Source: Planctomycetaceae bacterium
GTDB lineage: Bacteria > Planctomycetota > Planctomycetia > Planctomycetales > Planctomycetaceae
Length of the DNA stretch: 64,000 nt
Direction of reading: 5' to 3'
Assembly (NCBI GenBank): GCA_021732415.1
Contig: JAKFVC010000057.1
Location: forward strand, 40,698-104,697
In this document: piece after piece, positions 16,783-28,100 of the stretch
How the letters are laid out: every line of letters begins with the position of its first letter
Position numbering within the stretch: position 1 is the stretch's first letter
Notes under the pieces: model-generated
Database searches by the model: none
What the model saw: the letters and a program-made list of their open reading frames with translations, nothing else
What the model was told of the DNA's origin: nothing
Program-made: the position numbers and the translations under genes

Positions 16783-17703
16783 ATGCCCAATCCGCAACCG
16801 TATTTTCGTAAGCTCGATAGTTGGTGGTATGTTCAGACCACCAACCCTGAGGGCAAACGCCGCCAGGTCAAACTGGTGAAGGGTCTTGATCAGAAGGCCG
16901 CAGCTTTTGAGCGTTTCTATCAGCTCATGGCTCAGAAGGATCCCGCAGCCGTCGAGGATCGCTCCCAGGTCAATGTCGCTTCCTACTGCGATTTGTTTCT
17001 CGAATGGCAGCAGAAACACCACTCGGCCAATACTTACGACTGGTATCAACGCTTCCTGCAAGACTTCTGCGATGCCAGCGGCTCAGTCCTGGTCAAAGAC
17101 CTCAAACCGTTCCACGTGACCCGCTGGATTGACACCCACACCAAATGGGGCCAATCCACACAACGGGCGGCGATGACCTGCGTTAAACGTGTTTTCAATT
17201 GGGCGGTATCGGAAGGCTACTTGGACGCCTCCCCGGTCCGTGGACTTGTTCGCCCAGCTTGTTTGCGTCGCGACAAGGTTGTCACCGTTGAAGAACACCA
17301 GCGCATTCTGGAAGCGACTGATGACGACTTCCGCGACTACCTCACCGCACTTTGGGAAACCGGCGCCCGCCCAGGTGAATTTGCAGCAGTCACTGCTGCA
17401 AATTTCGACCGCCAGCAGAACATCTGGGTCCTGATGAGCCACAAGACGGCCACGAAGACCGGGAAGCCCAGAGTGATCTACTTAACCGAAGACATGGTGA
17501 AACTGACCGAACGACTTGCGACAGCACACCCGACCGGCCCGCTGTTTCTGAACTCTGACGGTAAGCCATGGAACAAGAATTCAATCCGTTGCCGCTTCCG
17601 CAGACTCCGGTCGAAGCTCGATTTATCCGATGACACCGTGGCCTACGCATATTGCCAGATAAGCGTCTTCCAACGAGGAATAGTTCCCTTGATCGATTCG
17701 TAA
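16783..17703 (+). pseudogene. Tyrosine integrase, truncated before its catalytic core is complete
   Basis: Residues about 65-160 form the core-binding (SAM-like) domain, and the catalytic domain starts near 166. The first catalytic Arg is present (TGARPGE, Arg196), as is a beta-hairpin Lys candidate (HKTATKTGKPR). Homology stops after Tyr290, at nucleotide 17652, exactly where the His-x-x-Arg block should follow. The last 16 residues are foreign sequence. The His, second Arg, second His/Trp and Tyr nucleophile are all missing, so the protein cannot recombine DNA. ATG 16783 follows a tRNA fragment and repeats that look like its att site. From 17623 it overlaps, tail to tail, the XRE gene, which is cut at the same point. 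Confidence 0.85.
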
Positions 17704-17946
17704 TACGATTACCGCATCAGCATCTAGCTCAACACCATCGTCAACTAGGTGCCTGGGGTTCTCAATCTCCAGTGCCTCGGCAATTTTGAGAATGAGCCCC
17801 ATTGAAGTCGAATCTCCTGCTTCAACTTGCTGGATTTTGCGAACGCTACAATTTGAAGCTTCGGCCAGCGTTCGCTGTTTCCAGTCTCGTGCATTCCGAA
17901 GTGCCTGAATGAGACTGCCATTCGGTGTAACGCTGGATCTAGCCAC
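17623..17946 (-). CDS. XRE-family helix-turn-helix regulator, C-terminus probably lost
   Basis: GTG 17946 starts a 107-residue protein. Residues about 11-62 form an XRE/Cro-type HTH (SLIQALRNARDWKQRTLAEA, then SVRKIQQVEAG and a third helix ending KIAEALEIE). A short tail, AVIVLRIDQGNYSSLEDAYL, resembles the start of the extra domain often attached to planctomycete HTH proteins. The last 10 or so residues are antisense integrase sequence beyond the junction near 17653, so the original gene was longer. The HTH itself is intact and could still bind DNA. Paired direct repeats just upstream may be its operator. Confidence 0.65.
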   Translation of the reverse strand: MARSSVTPNGSLIQALRNARDWKQRTLAEASNCSVRKIQQVEAGDSTSMGLILKIAEALEIENPRHLVDDGVELDADAVIVLRIDQGNYSSLEDAYLAICVGHGVIG

Positions 17947-17968
17947 AACCGCAACTCGATTCTAACTG

Positions 17969-18005
17969 TGCGCTTTGGCTTCGGGTTAATGCGCTTTGGC
18001 TTCGG
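17969..18005. promoter_or_regulatory. Paired 16-bp direct repeats, 21-bp period, upstream of the XRE gene
   Basis: TGCGCTTTGGCTTCGG occurs at 17969-17984 and 17990-18005. The 21-bp spacing equals two helical turns, so two protein copies would bind the same DNA face. The nearer copy lies 23 bases before the XRE start, suiting an autoregulatory operator. The regulator link is inferred. Confidence 0.45.
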
Positions 18006-18057
18006 CGACACAGATTACGTCCCGTCATAGGATTCTGATGTCGCGACAACTGATCAA

Positions 18058-18071
18058 GCCAAGGCCTTGGC
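18058..18071. promoter_or_regulatory. Perfect 14-bp palindrome GCCAAGGCCTTGGC
   Basis: It lies 28 bases upstream of the GTG of the small membrane protein gene. Perfect palindromes of this length are typical dimeric repressor sites. No partner is identified. Confidence 0.35.
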
Positions 18072-18098
18072 GTATCCTTCAACTCAAAGGAAAACGCC

Positions 18099-18413
18099 GT
18101 GAGTGCAAAAGAGACAAGTGACAACGTCGGAAGCAAGAATCGTCGGTCATCTGCCGTGAGAAGCGGCCGGAAGCCCCGAGCGACGATCATCGTGTTTGGG
18201 ATTTGCCGACTGGGGTTTCTGTTGGCAGTGTTTGCTCATGCCCTGCTGTTCATCGGGGCATTGTGGATGGTTTTTGTCGAGAAGAAAACTGAATACCTCT
18301 TCTTCCTGGGTGGGTATGGGTTATTGACGGGTCTCTTTGCTGAGAAAACCGTAGCCCTCTTCCGCCAAAGGAGAGGGCGAGGGACAATGACTCACTCCGA
18401 GACCGGCAACTGA
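18099..18413 (+). CDS. Small membrane protein, function unknown
   Basis: GTG 18099 starts a 104-residue protein; AAAGGA lies about 8 bases upstream. A basic Ser/Arg-rich N-terminus (about 30 residues) is followed by a long hydrophobic stretch (IIVFGICRLGFLLAVFAHAL and on, about residues 30-60) and a second segment (YLFFLGGYGLLTGLFA, about 66-81), ending in a basic tail RQRRGRG. This predicts two membrane helices with positively charged flanks. I do not recognise a family. It is the only apparently whole gene between the toxin unit and the next giant gene, apart from the shortened XRE gene. Confidence 0.45.
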   Translation: MSAKETSDNVGSKNRRSSAVRSGRKPRATIIVFGICRLGFLLAVFAHALLFIGALWMVFVEKKTEYLFFLGGYGLLTGLFAEKTVALFRQRRGRGTMTHSETGN

Positions 18414-18602
18414 AAGCAACACGATAAACGCAAACATTGGGGGTGGTCCAAATCTTTGGGCTGCCCCTTTTTCCATTGATGGATACCGCAGCATTCATCC
18501 TAACGTGGTGCACAGACAGATATTGTCCAATTCCTTCTGCTTCTCGCAATAGTCCCCACGCCACGATCAGCGTTTGCGGAAAAGCTTCGGATGCTCTTCA
18601 GC

Positions 18603-18643
18603 GTATCCGAAGGCTACCTGGACGCGTCCCCTGTCCGTGGACT
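18603..18643 (+). pseudogene. Scrap of a second tyrosine integrase gene
   Basis: By eye, 37 of 41 bases match 17206-17246 of the integrase gene above. The local frame reads VSEGYLDASPVRGL, the same peptide. Flanking sequence does not match, so only a small island survives. It is a remnant of a related integrase, not a simple local duplication. Nothing else is recognised from 18414 to 18602. Confidence 0.65.
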
Positions 18644-18694
18644 ACTCCCATCTCAGCCAGCAAGTCGCCCACTTGAGGCAGGCGGCTCGCCGGG

Positions 18695-18925
18695 TTGCTC
18701 ACCAATGACGGTCAAGGTGGCGTGAAGCGGCCGCGAGAGGAGTTGGTTTTCCACTTCCCCCACTACCAGAGCGGCGACGGCCCGCAATCGGCGATCCTGC
18801 TGGGCAACCTAAAGCTGATGAAGTTCTATGAAGACAGCGGCCTTGTATTCGCTGACCTGATGAAGGATCTTTTGTACTCACACTTGAGAACGCTCCAACG
18901 GATGTACTGCATCGCGACAAATTGA
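18695..18925 (+). pseudogene. Sulfatase C-terminal remnant
   Basis: The frame reads KRPREELVFHFPHYQ, then DGPQSAILLGNLKLMKFYED and a degraded VFADLMKDLL. This is the C-terminal block of type I sulfatases (FHFPHY...SAxxxGxxKL), which are abundant in planctomycetes. No N-terminal catalytic C-x-P-x-R region exists nearby, so it is a leftover of about 50 codons that has drifted past the block. Confidence 0.6.
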
Positions 18926-18936
18926 CATCTTGTCAA
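18922..18936. promoter_or_regulatory. Inverted repeat TTGACA-TCT-TGTCAA
   Basis: A perfect 6+3+6 inverted repeat lies about 210 bases before the 14,150-codon gene. It includes a -35-like TTGACA, but no -10 is visible at the right spacing. It may be a regulator-binding site. The remaining bases to 19143 show no gene. Confidence 0.3.
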
Positions 18937-19063
18937 CAATCTCTCCTGACGTCTCTCAGAACTCCAATTCGAGTCGACGAAACGTAGGTCCTCAGCCAAC
19001 TCCAGTCCATGCGAATAGCCAGAATCTCGTGTTAAATACCGGCAAGAGCGATGGTTGAAAAGC

Positions 19064-19094
19064 TTGACTTCCGTGTCGCGGGAAGGTCTATTCT
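19064..19094 (+). promoter_or_regulatory. Possible promoter of the 14,150-codon gene
   Basis: TTGACT (19064-19069) and TATTCT (19089-19094) have a 19-bp spacer, longer than ideal. They lie about 50 bases upstream of the ATG at 19150. Weak evidence, judged by eye. Confidence 0.25.
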
Positions 19095-19149
19095 AAGCTC
19101 CATCTCAACCGCTCTTCGTGATCCTGCGAGAAAGCCCTAAATCGTGTAC

Positions 19150-22100
19150 ATGAATTGGCTCCGGCGGTCGAATTGGTTCAGACGTTTGGTCTTGGTGGGA
19201 TGGGTGAAGTTTCCGAATCGACTGGGCCGCAGAATGCGGCCGCCCAAACGTCGGCGATTGAATCGACTGGGCACCATTCAGACGCTTGAAGAGCGTATTG
19301 TGCTCTTCAAGCCAAATACCCATATCGAGTACGCGGTAGACGTCAGAACAGATCTGATCGATGACGGGATGGTGACGATCGAAGGCCGCGAATATGCCGT
19401 CGATCCGCGCGTCGTCGAAGCCTTGACCCGCTACCCGTCGTACTACTATGCCGGCGCGGTCGGGCCGGACGGTTTCCCGGACCTGGTGATGGGCCAGAGT
19501 GTCATCCATCCCGACTCGACCGGCATCTGGATCGCCCATGTGCTGGACGAAGCCTGGGCCGCACAAAACAATACCAATTATTCCGAAGCGGAACGCTTGC
19601 AGATCCTGGCCTGGGCCTACGGATTCCCCACTCACGCGGCCGGGGATATCTGGATGCACACGTTTGTCAATCAGTTCAGTGATGGTCCGTTTCCGGAAGC
19701 CGCGAACCTCACGACGGAAGACCTGGCCACCGTCAATTCAATCCGGCACCTGGTGATCGAAGGTTATGTCGGCGATGCGACGCCCGGTGCTACGGTGCTC
19801 GACAAGCCGGAAGGCGAAGATCAGCCTCGAGGACAAACGGCCTACGGGGACGTCAGTGATGACCCGTCGATCGCCCGCGAACTGAATGCCCCACATCAGT
19901 TCATCTATGACACCTTCATCCAGAATCCGCCACATCTGACCGGCGAGTTCGAGGAATTCAAGTTCGCCCTGGGACAACAGAATAATTTCACTCCAGCTCA
20001 GATCAATCAGTTTGTCTCTGTACTTGACTCCAAGACTCTCAGCACCGGGGCCAATTCAATATCGTTCCTGGCACAGTTTGGCAATCACGGCATCGTCATC
20101 GAGCAGGTTCCCACGGTAACGGATCCATTGCACGTCGAGCAGATTCAGCCGGGTCAGGTGTGGACGTTCCGCAACGGTTACGACAGTTATACGATTCGGA
20201 AGCAAATCGACAACAACAACGATCCGTTTCTGACAATATCGTTGAGCGTTCAGTCCCGCGGCGTGCTCCTCAACCGGTTCATCGATCTGCGGCGTGAACT
20301 GGTGCAACTGCGCGGCGGGCCATTGTCCAGCCAACCACTCGCTGCCGAGCCGTTCGGCGCTCTGGTCGACGATATCCTGGCGCAAGGCCAGGGTATGCTG
20401 CGGGGGCAGGCGGCACTCAACCCGAGTCAACTGATCGGCGATCTCGCCGACATCGGCAGTGATTTGATCACGCCTTTCGAACCGCTGTTTAAGAAGGCGC
20501 TGAGTGGAGCCACCGTCACCCTTCAGGATGTTGAAGATCTCGCGAATTCATTGGGGTTGGCGGTCAACGACTATCTCAGCTACTGGATCAATAATATCGA
20601 CGCTGGCCTGGAGAACTGGAGCCAGTTGGGACTCGCGGTCTCACGTGCGTTGTTCGACCCCCAAAGTCGCCGTGACTTACAGAATCGCGATGCCGAAGGG
20701 CTGGGGCCGGATGTCGTTGGCCCCGATTTCCCTGACCGCCGGGGCGACGCGGAAAGCGATGTGGGATTGTTTGATACCATCGGCGACGAGATCGAAGATC
20801 CCAACAACGACGGCCACGTGGACGATTCGTTCGTCAATCAATACCTGTTACCGATGATCGGTGTTCCGCGCAAGATCGGTGAACTGCGGGCAGGTATTAC
20901 TGATCTATTTACCGAATTCAGCGAACAGGTGTTTGATCCTGTTTCAGAAATGCTGGGCGACATCGACCCGCTATATCCATTAAAAACGTGGATCGTCGAG
21001 ACCGTTAAGGACTACGCCCGGGAGGTAGCCACTGAATTTATCGAGGATCGCACAGGTCTGCCGGTGTCACTGTTTCTCTATTTGTCCGATACACCTCAAG
21101 CCACATTGATGGATCTGAAAAGCCTCGACATCAACGGCACATCCGTGCCCCTGTTTCGTTCGACTGATCATGCGATGGTCGATGCCTACCTGGGATTTAC
21201 CGACTCCACGCACCTGGAGGCTCCCATCGCCATGGCTTCTGATCCCCACTTCACGGCGGGCGGCAGCACTTACACTTTGAGTTTCCACGCCGGATACCAG
21301 GGTGACTTAAAGGATAACGCGACATTCGACAAACAGACGTTCGCCCCCTACGCCAATGCCGTCACTCTCAGCAAATTGTTGCTCCTGCAGGAATACATCG
21401 TCGGCACCGACCCTGTTAACGCTCCCCAGCCGCACACCATCAGTCATCTGCTGAGTGACCTGATCGGCCCGAACTCCAATTACAATTTCACTCTTCTGAA
21501 TCCGGACGTCGGTCACGGAGGGGACATCCTGACGACAGTCATGCCGGCAGTGATTGATCCCCTCGGCCAGTCACCCTATGCAACTGCGCAATACCCGGCG
21601 CCAGTCAGTGGCGATCTCTGGCTGCCGTCCATCGATTATGACCACACGTTTCGGCAGGACAGCGCCACCGACTATACGCAATCCTATCGCTATCATGCGA
21701 CGGGCACCGGACAGAATTCCGCTCAGTGGGTCTTCACAGGACTCGCGGATGGCGACTACTACGTACTGACCGACTGGTTACTGAACGATTTACTGACCGA
21801 CGAGGGCCAGCGGTCTCCAGCGACCGCCGCCGCGTATGCGATCAACGGTGGGGCTCCCATCTTCGTCGACCAAAGTCAGTTCTCTGACGATGTCCTGCCG
21901 ATCAGCATCCGCACCCGGGCGACTGCGCCCGCGCCGGGACCGTCGGGACAACCAGCCGGATCAACCTGGAAGAATCTGACACCCACGACCCCTGTGCATG
22001 TGTCGGGCGGAATTCTGACCGTCCAGCTCAGCGACGACAGCGGCCTGAATGGCTTCCGCGATCAAGATGCTGATGGAATTGACGATGATGGCGAGTTCGT

Positions 22101-25100
22101 CGTCGCTGGGCGCGTGCGGATCGTCCAGGCCGATGGCGGCGCCATCGACACCCATGACAGCGAACAAACTAACTCACTGACGTTTGACCCCCACGGGGTC
22201 AATATCGTATCGGGCAATTCCTTAACGTTCTCTAATCCCGTTCGGTTGCCGAATGGTACGCCGGTGATGTACCACGCCGGCTTCAATCCAGGGACGCTCA
22301 ACCCGGCTACGGGTATTACCGGACTGACTGAGGGGCAAACTTATTACCTGCGAGTGAACCCTCTCAATTCGCGTCAGATCACGCTGCATTCGACCGTGGC
22401 GGCAGCCATTGCGGGAAGTAGCCCGATTGCGCTGAATGCCCAGGGATCGACCGGCATCCGGCATCATCTAGACGTGGCCGTGATCTGGACCGCAGCGCCG
22501 ACTGCCGGCAACACGGCCGGTGATATCGCGTTGTTAGACAACAACACGTTGCCACAGTCTGTGCGGGATGCACTCGCGGCCAATGGCATCAGTTCGGCGC
22601 TGTTTACTGCAGACGATGTCTACAGCGAGTACCTCGTCAGCGTACCGCTCGCCACTCGATTACTGCTCGACATCACCGACCCTGTCCACAATCCGCTGTC
22701 AGTGTATCTAGCGGGCACAATGGCACCAGGTCTGCTTGATTCCATTAAAGCCGAAGCCGCCGCGCTCGGTGCCGCCATCGCGGCTGGTGATCCGGGGCAA
22801 ATTGCCGATCGCACCGCCGAGCTGCTCGATTTGCGAAATAATTTTGCCGATCAGTTGAATGCCGTACTGCACGGTCCCAACCTGTTTAATGTCGTACCGC
22901 TCGATAATCGCCGGTTGCAGGCGTCGACCGGGGCATTGGACCAACCTAACTTGACCGGGGAGCGATTACTGCGAATTAATCGGCTGGTGTTAGAGGATTA
23001 CTATCCGGCTGAGATCGCCCGTGCCGTTCGTAATGATCTCGTGGTGACCAAAATTGCCGCAGGCGAGCAGTGGACCATCACCCTTCGAGAAAAACTCGAC
23101 ACGACCAAGAGCAACAAGGTCGCGTACACTGATCAATACACATTGTCCCTGGTCGGTAAGGATTTTGTCTTTCAACAAGACTGGCGCAGCATCAATTATT
23201 CGACGGGGTCCGGCACGTTTCCGTTGTGGGAAAGCCGCCTGTTGCGCGACAAAGTCTTCAGGGTGCTCTTTCAGGATTGGCAGAACGACAGCAACTTTCC
23301 AATGCTGGGTGATGAGACGACCAGCGATCCCAACGTCTTGCCGGCTCCGGCTCCATTCAGCTATGCCCCCTTCCCGGCGTATCAGCCCTACACCCCGGAC
23401 TTGAAGGGGCCGACCACCGCACCGTTATTGATCAATGGGAATCAGACGCTGAACCTGACTGGTGATCAGACCTTCGGCGATATCTTTGGAAATAACGACG
23501 GGCTGCCCGATACCTTGCACATTATTGTTTCCGGCAACGTCACGCTCACGGGTTTCATCGGCGGACGCGGACTGACGAACGTCGAAATTGTTTCGCTCGG
23601 CGGGACAGTGACCATGTCTGATAAAGCCACGATCACCACTCGCACTGTCGTGAATGGTGAGAATCATTGGGACAGCCCTTCCACCGGCAATTCGGGCAAC
23701 ATCGTCATCACGGCGAACGAGATCAACCTTGGGAAGCAGGCCCGTCTGGTGGCTCATGCCACCGGCAATTTCACATCCGGCAATGTCACGCTGACGGCCA
23801 CGCAAAGTTTAAGTCAGGAATGGAACCTGCTGGGACTCAATGCGTTTCATTGGCTGCACAGTGAAACAGGGATCACCGTCGGCATGGACGCGGCCATCAC
23901 CGGCAATGATGTGCAACTGTCTTCGAATGCCACAACTCACAAATCGGCCATGCTCGACCAGCAGTTCTCCTATACCACGCGCGGCATGGCACTCGGAGAT
24001 CTGGATGCCGACGGTCGTCGCGATCTGATTGTAGTGACCGACGGTCAGGGAATTCTGGGGTACGAATACGATCAAGGCACATTCGGACCGTCCAGTATCA
24101 TTGATGCGGCCGCCTACCATTCGACCTCTGTCGTCTTGGGCGATCTCGATCTGGATGGTGACAGCGATCTGGTGGTGGGAAATGCCGGACAACCCAATCG
24201 CGTCTACCTGAATCAAGGAGGCACGCTGACTTTTTCCGGGCTAGTGGACGGAGTGTCGCGTGAGACGACATCGCTGGTGCTGGCGAATGTCCGCGGTGAT
24301 GCCCGGCCGGAATTGATCGTCGGAACCAGAGGCGGGGGCGTCCTGCTCTATTCGTTTGTTGGAAGTGCATTCGCGGCACCGACGGTGATCGAAGGCGGGA
24401 ATTTCTCGACCACGTCGCTGGCGGTCGGGGATGTGGACGGCGATCTCGACCTGGATCTCGTCATCGGCAATGCCGGGCAGGCGAACCGCCTGTACCTGAA
24501 TAATGCCGGGAACGTCTCCTTCGCGTCGGCATTTGGTGCGGCCAGTCAGACCACCGCCGTGGCACTGGGAGATCTCAACGGTGACGGCCGGGCCGAATTG
24601 GTCGTCGGGACCGACGGCGCCGGGGTGCAGCGCTATGCTTTTGCTGCCGGCACGTTTGGTTCACTCGCCACGATCGATTCCGCGACGACTCACGTGAGCG
24701 CCATCACGCTGGCCGACGTTGACGGCGATTTTGATCTCGATCTGGTGGTGGGAAATCAGGACGCAGCGAGCCGCTGGTATGCGAATGCGGGAGGCCATCT
24801 TGACACCGGCCACAATGTCACCAACGACGCCCGCCCGACTCGCGCCCTGGCCGTCGGTGCGATCGATGGGCAACCTGGGCTCGATATCGTGCTGGGTAAC
24901 AATCTGCAGCCCAATCGTCTGTATAACTGGCTGCAACTTGACGCGGGTGCCGGATATCTGATCGGGCAGGACATTAATGTCGATTCGCAACTAATTTCTC
25001 GGACCAACGTCTCGGGGCCGACCGACCTGTCCACCAGCTTTGCCATCGGAGTGATCGCCGAGGCCGAAAGCCGGATCATCCTGGAGCCGGGTGCGTATCT

Positions 25101-28100
25101 GCGGGCGGCGCATGATGTGATCCTGAGCTCGGTCGCCACTGCGTCCGCCGAGATCACCACGCTGACCTCGGGATACGGTGCCACCTACGGCAACTCGCAG
25201 CCGACCTCCGAAGTCATCGTTCAGAATGGTGCGCTGATTTCAGCCGGGAACCTGTTGCAAGTACAGGCCCTGTCCAATAACACGTTGGAAGTGCGGACTT
25301 TCATCCCCAGTTCGGGAGAAAGCTACTCGGTCTCGCTGTCTTTGGCGGACGCTCACACCAGTTCGCTGGCCAAGATCAGCAGCGGCGCTAAGGTCGACGC
25401 TCGGAATGCGACCATCAACGCCGAGAACCAGAACTCCTTCCGAAATGAAGCGATTTCCGCCGGCCTTGGCACGGGAAGCGGTTCGCAGGCAGGGTTCGGA
25501 ATTGCGATTGCGTTCAGTTACTATCAATCACGAGCGATGGCCAGCGTGGGCGGTATCATCCATGTGACGGAGAACATGGAAGTCATCGGCCGCTCGAACA
25601 ACGCGGTCAATGTGACCCGTTCGCTGGGAGCGGTCGGAGGTGGTATGGGCACCTCCAGTCCCACGGTCAATCCGCTGGCTTTCAAAGCGATCACGGCAGT
25701 TGCCGGCGTGCCGGCGTTGTTGAAATTGGGTGCCTCGGGAGCAGTGGGGATCAACCCGCTTGGGGATCAGGTTTCACAGGGGTTTGGCGCAGCCTTTGCC
25801 GTCGCCACGACCGATAACAGTGCGAACTCGCTCATCGCCGACGACGCGCTGATCACGGTCGGCCTGCCGCAGCTGATCAACAATCAGGGTGTCGTCATCG
25901 GCGGCAATCTGACGTTGAACTCCACGGCGACCGATCCGTTCCAGGTGAGTGCCGTCGGAACTGCCGGGGCCCAGGGAGCGACCAAGGAACTCAGTTTTGG
26001 CGGTGCGGTGACTTATACCAAAGCGGCCAATCAGGCCAATACGTTTGTGGGTTATCACGCCACGGTTGACGTCGCGCGTGGCTTGACGATCGATGCTCAG
26101 TCCAAGATGGAGAGTCCGCTCAATCCGTTTGATCTGGCACTCAGCTTTGCCGGCTTCGGTGGCGACCGCGATGCGACGCAAATTGGTTCCGAGTATTCCC
26201 GTCTGGCTCAGTACGGTGACCAAATTTCCGGAGCACTAGGCGATCGGGTAAAGGGCAAGCTCGACGACTACGATGAGAACGATGATCTCGGGACAAGCTA
26301 CGTACATGCCGGCGGCGTGGTCGAAGGGGGCGGTACCGCCATCGGTGGGGGCGTCACACTGCTGTTTCCCTACAACTCGGCGACCGCCGGGATCGCGGGA
26401 ATGGCGCACATCAATCAACGCGATCTGACTCCCACAGGCGAGCAGGACGTCCTGATCCATGCCGACGGTTCCATGGAGCTCATTAACTTTGCTGGGAATG
26501 CGGTCGCCAAGAACTTTGCCTCGAGTTCCGAACAAACGGGAGTGGGTGGATTCTTCGACGGTATCTTCTCCCAGAACTTCGCCACCGCTTCAATCGGCGA
26601 TCTGGCGGAAGTCCATGCCGCGCGTGACGTCCACGTGAGTGCCGAAACCGAGAACATCCAGTCGAATATTGTCCTGGCGGGCAGCCGGGCGTCGAGCGTA
26701 GGGGTGGATGGTGCATTTCTATTTGACCGCATTCAGAATGTGACTAAGGCCAATATCGAAGACCTGGCGATCGTCACCGCCGGACGAAACGTTGCAGTTA
26801 ACGCCGATAGTGATATTACGGCTATTAATATTACTCCGGCAGTGGCGATCGGCAGTTCGGCGGGCGTGGGAGTAGCAGCGGCATTTTCCGATGTCCGAGA
26901 AACGACCTGGGCGTTCATCGGCGACCAGCACGGCGAGATCATCTTCCCGGATCTGCCTGATTTGACACTCGAGGCCGACCGGCGACAGACGACGGGCAGC
27001 GTGACAGCTGGCGGCAACGTCATTGTTGACGCTCATGCCGATCCGCGAGTCTACTCGATCGCGGCTTCCGGCGGCATCGCGCCGCAGTCCGGAGGAAGCA
27101 GTGACCAGGGAGATTCAGGCGGCATCCTCGCGCAGTTGGGATCAATTAAGAGTGCCATTCAACCGGTGCTCGATATCTACAGCGGAGGCAGCTCCGGAGG
27201 TGGTGGTTCCGGCGGTGGGGGTGGTGCGAGCTTTGGATTTGGACTTTCCGGGTCGGTGGCGTTCAACTCCGTCGAACAGAATACGCAAGCCTTCATTCAA
27301 GATGTGACAGTCACCGCAAACTCGGGAAATCTGACGGTGCAAGCGGTCAACGACCCGCTGCTGGTCACGGTTGCCGGCGGCTTCGCTTACGGCAATGACC
27401 TGGGAATCGGCGGAACATTTTCCAAGACCGCCCTACACCAGACGACTCAGGCATTTGCCTCAAATGCCCGCATCATCGTACGCGACGCTGCCCGCTTTGT
27501 GTCGCATGCCGAGAACGACGTCGTGGCCATCGCGGGGAGCGGAGCAGGGGGAAAACAGGATGGTGCGGTGGCGGGTGGGGTCCCGTTTGTGTTCATCGAA
27601 ACCAATACTCAGTCGTTTGTCGGACTGGGTTCCGAACTGACGGCCACCGACCTGCGGCTCGACGCCAGCCAGACGGGGGGAATCGCGACCGTCGCCGGAG
27701 CGGGAGCAATCGGTGGCAACTTCGGCGTCGGCGCTGGAGTCGCCGTGATCGCCCTGGACAATCTGACGCGGGCCCGGATTGACGATCAACAGCCGTTAGA
27801 CCCCGCGTTCGGTTCCACCCTGATCAACACTACCGGAGACGTGGTCATCTGGGCTCATTCCGATGTGGACCTGAATGCGGTCGCGGCGAGTTTTGCCGTG
27901 TCCACCGACAGCGGATTCGGCGCTGGCGGGTCATTTGTCTCCGTAGATTCCGAAGAAACGGTCGAGGCCCTGATCGGTCAACATTCCACCGTGACGGCCA
28001 CCGGCAGCGTGTACGTAGCGGCGACTCACGATTTGGGAGAAACGGTCCTCGTGGGGGCACTCGGATTTGGCAGCTCTGCCGGAGTCGGAATCTCCGGGGC

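Noticed and set aside
17745-18011. 88-codon minus-strand frame starting with two Pro-Lys-Pro-Lys-Arg repeats
   Set aside because: The repeat is only the translation of the 21-bp DNA repeat, and the frame overlaps the better-supported XRE gene.
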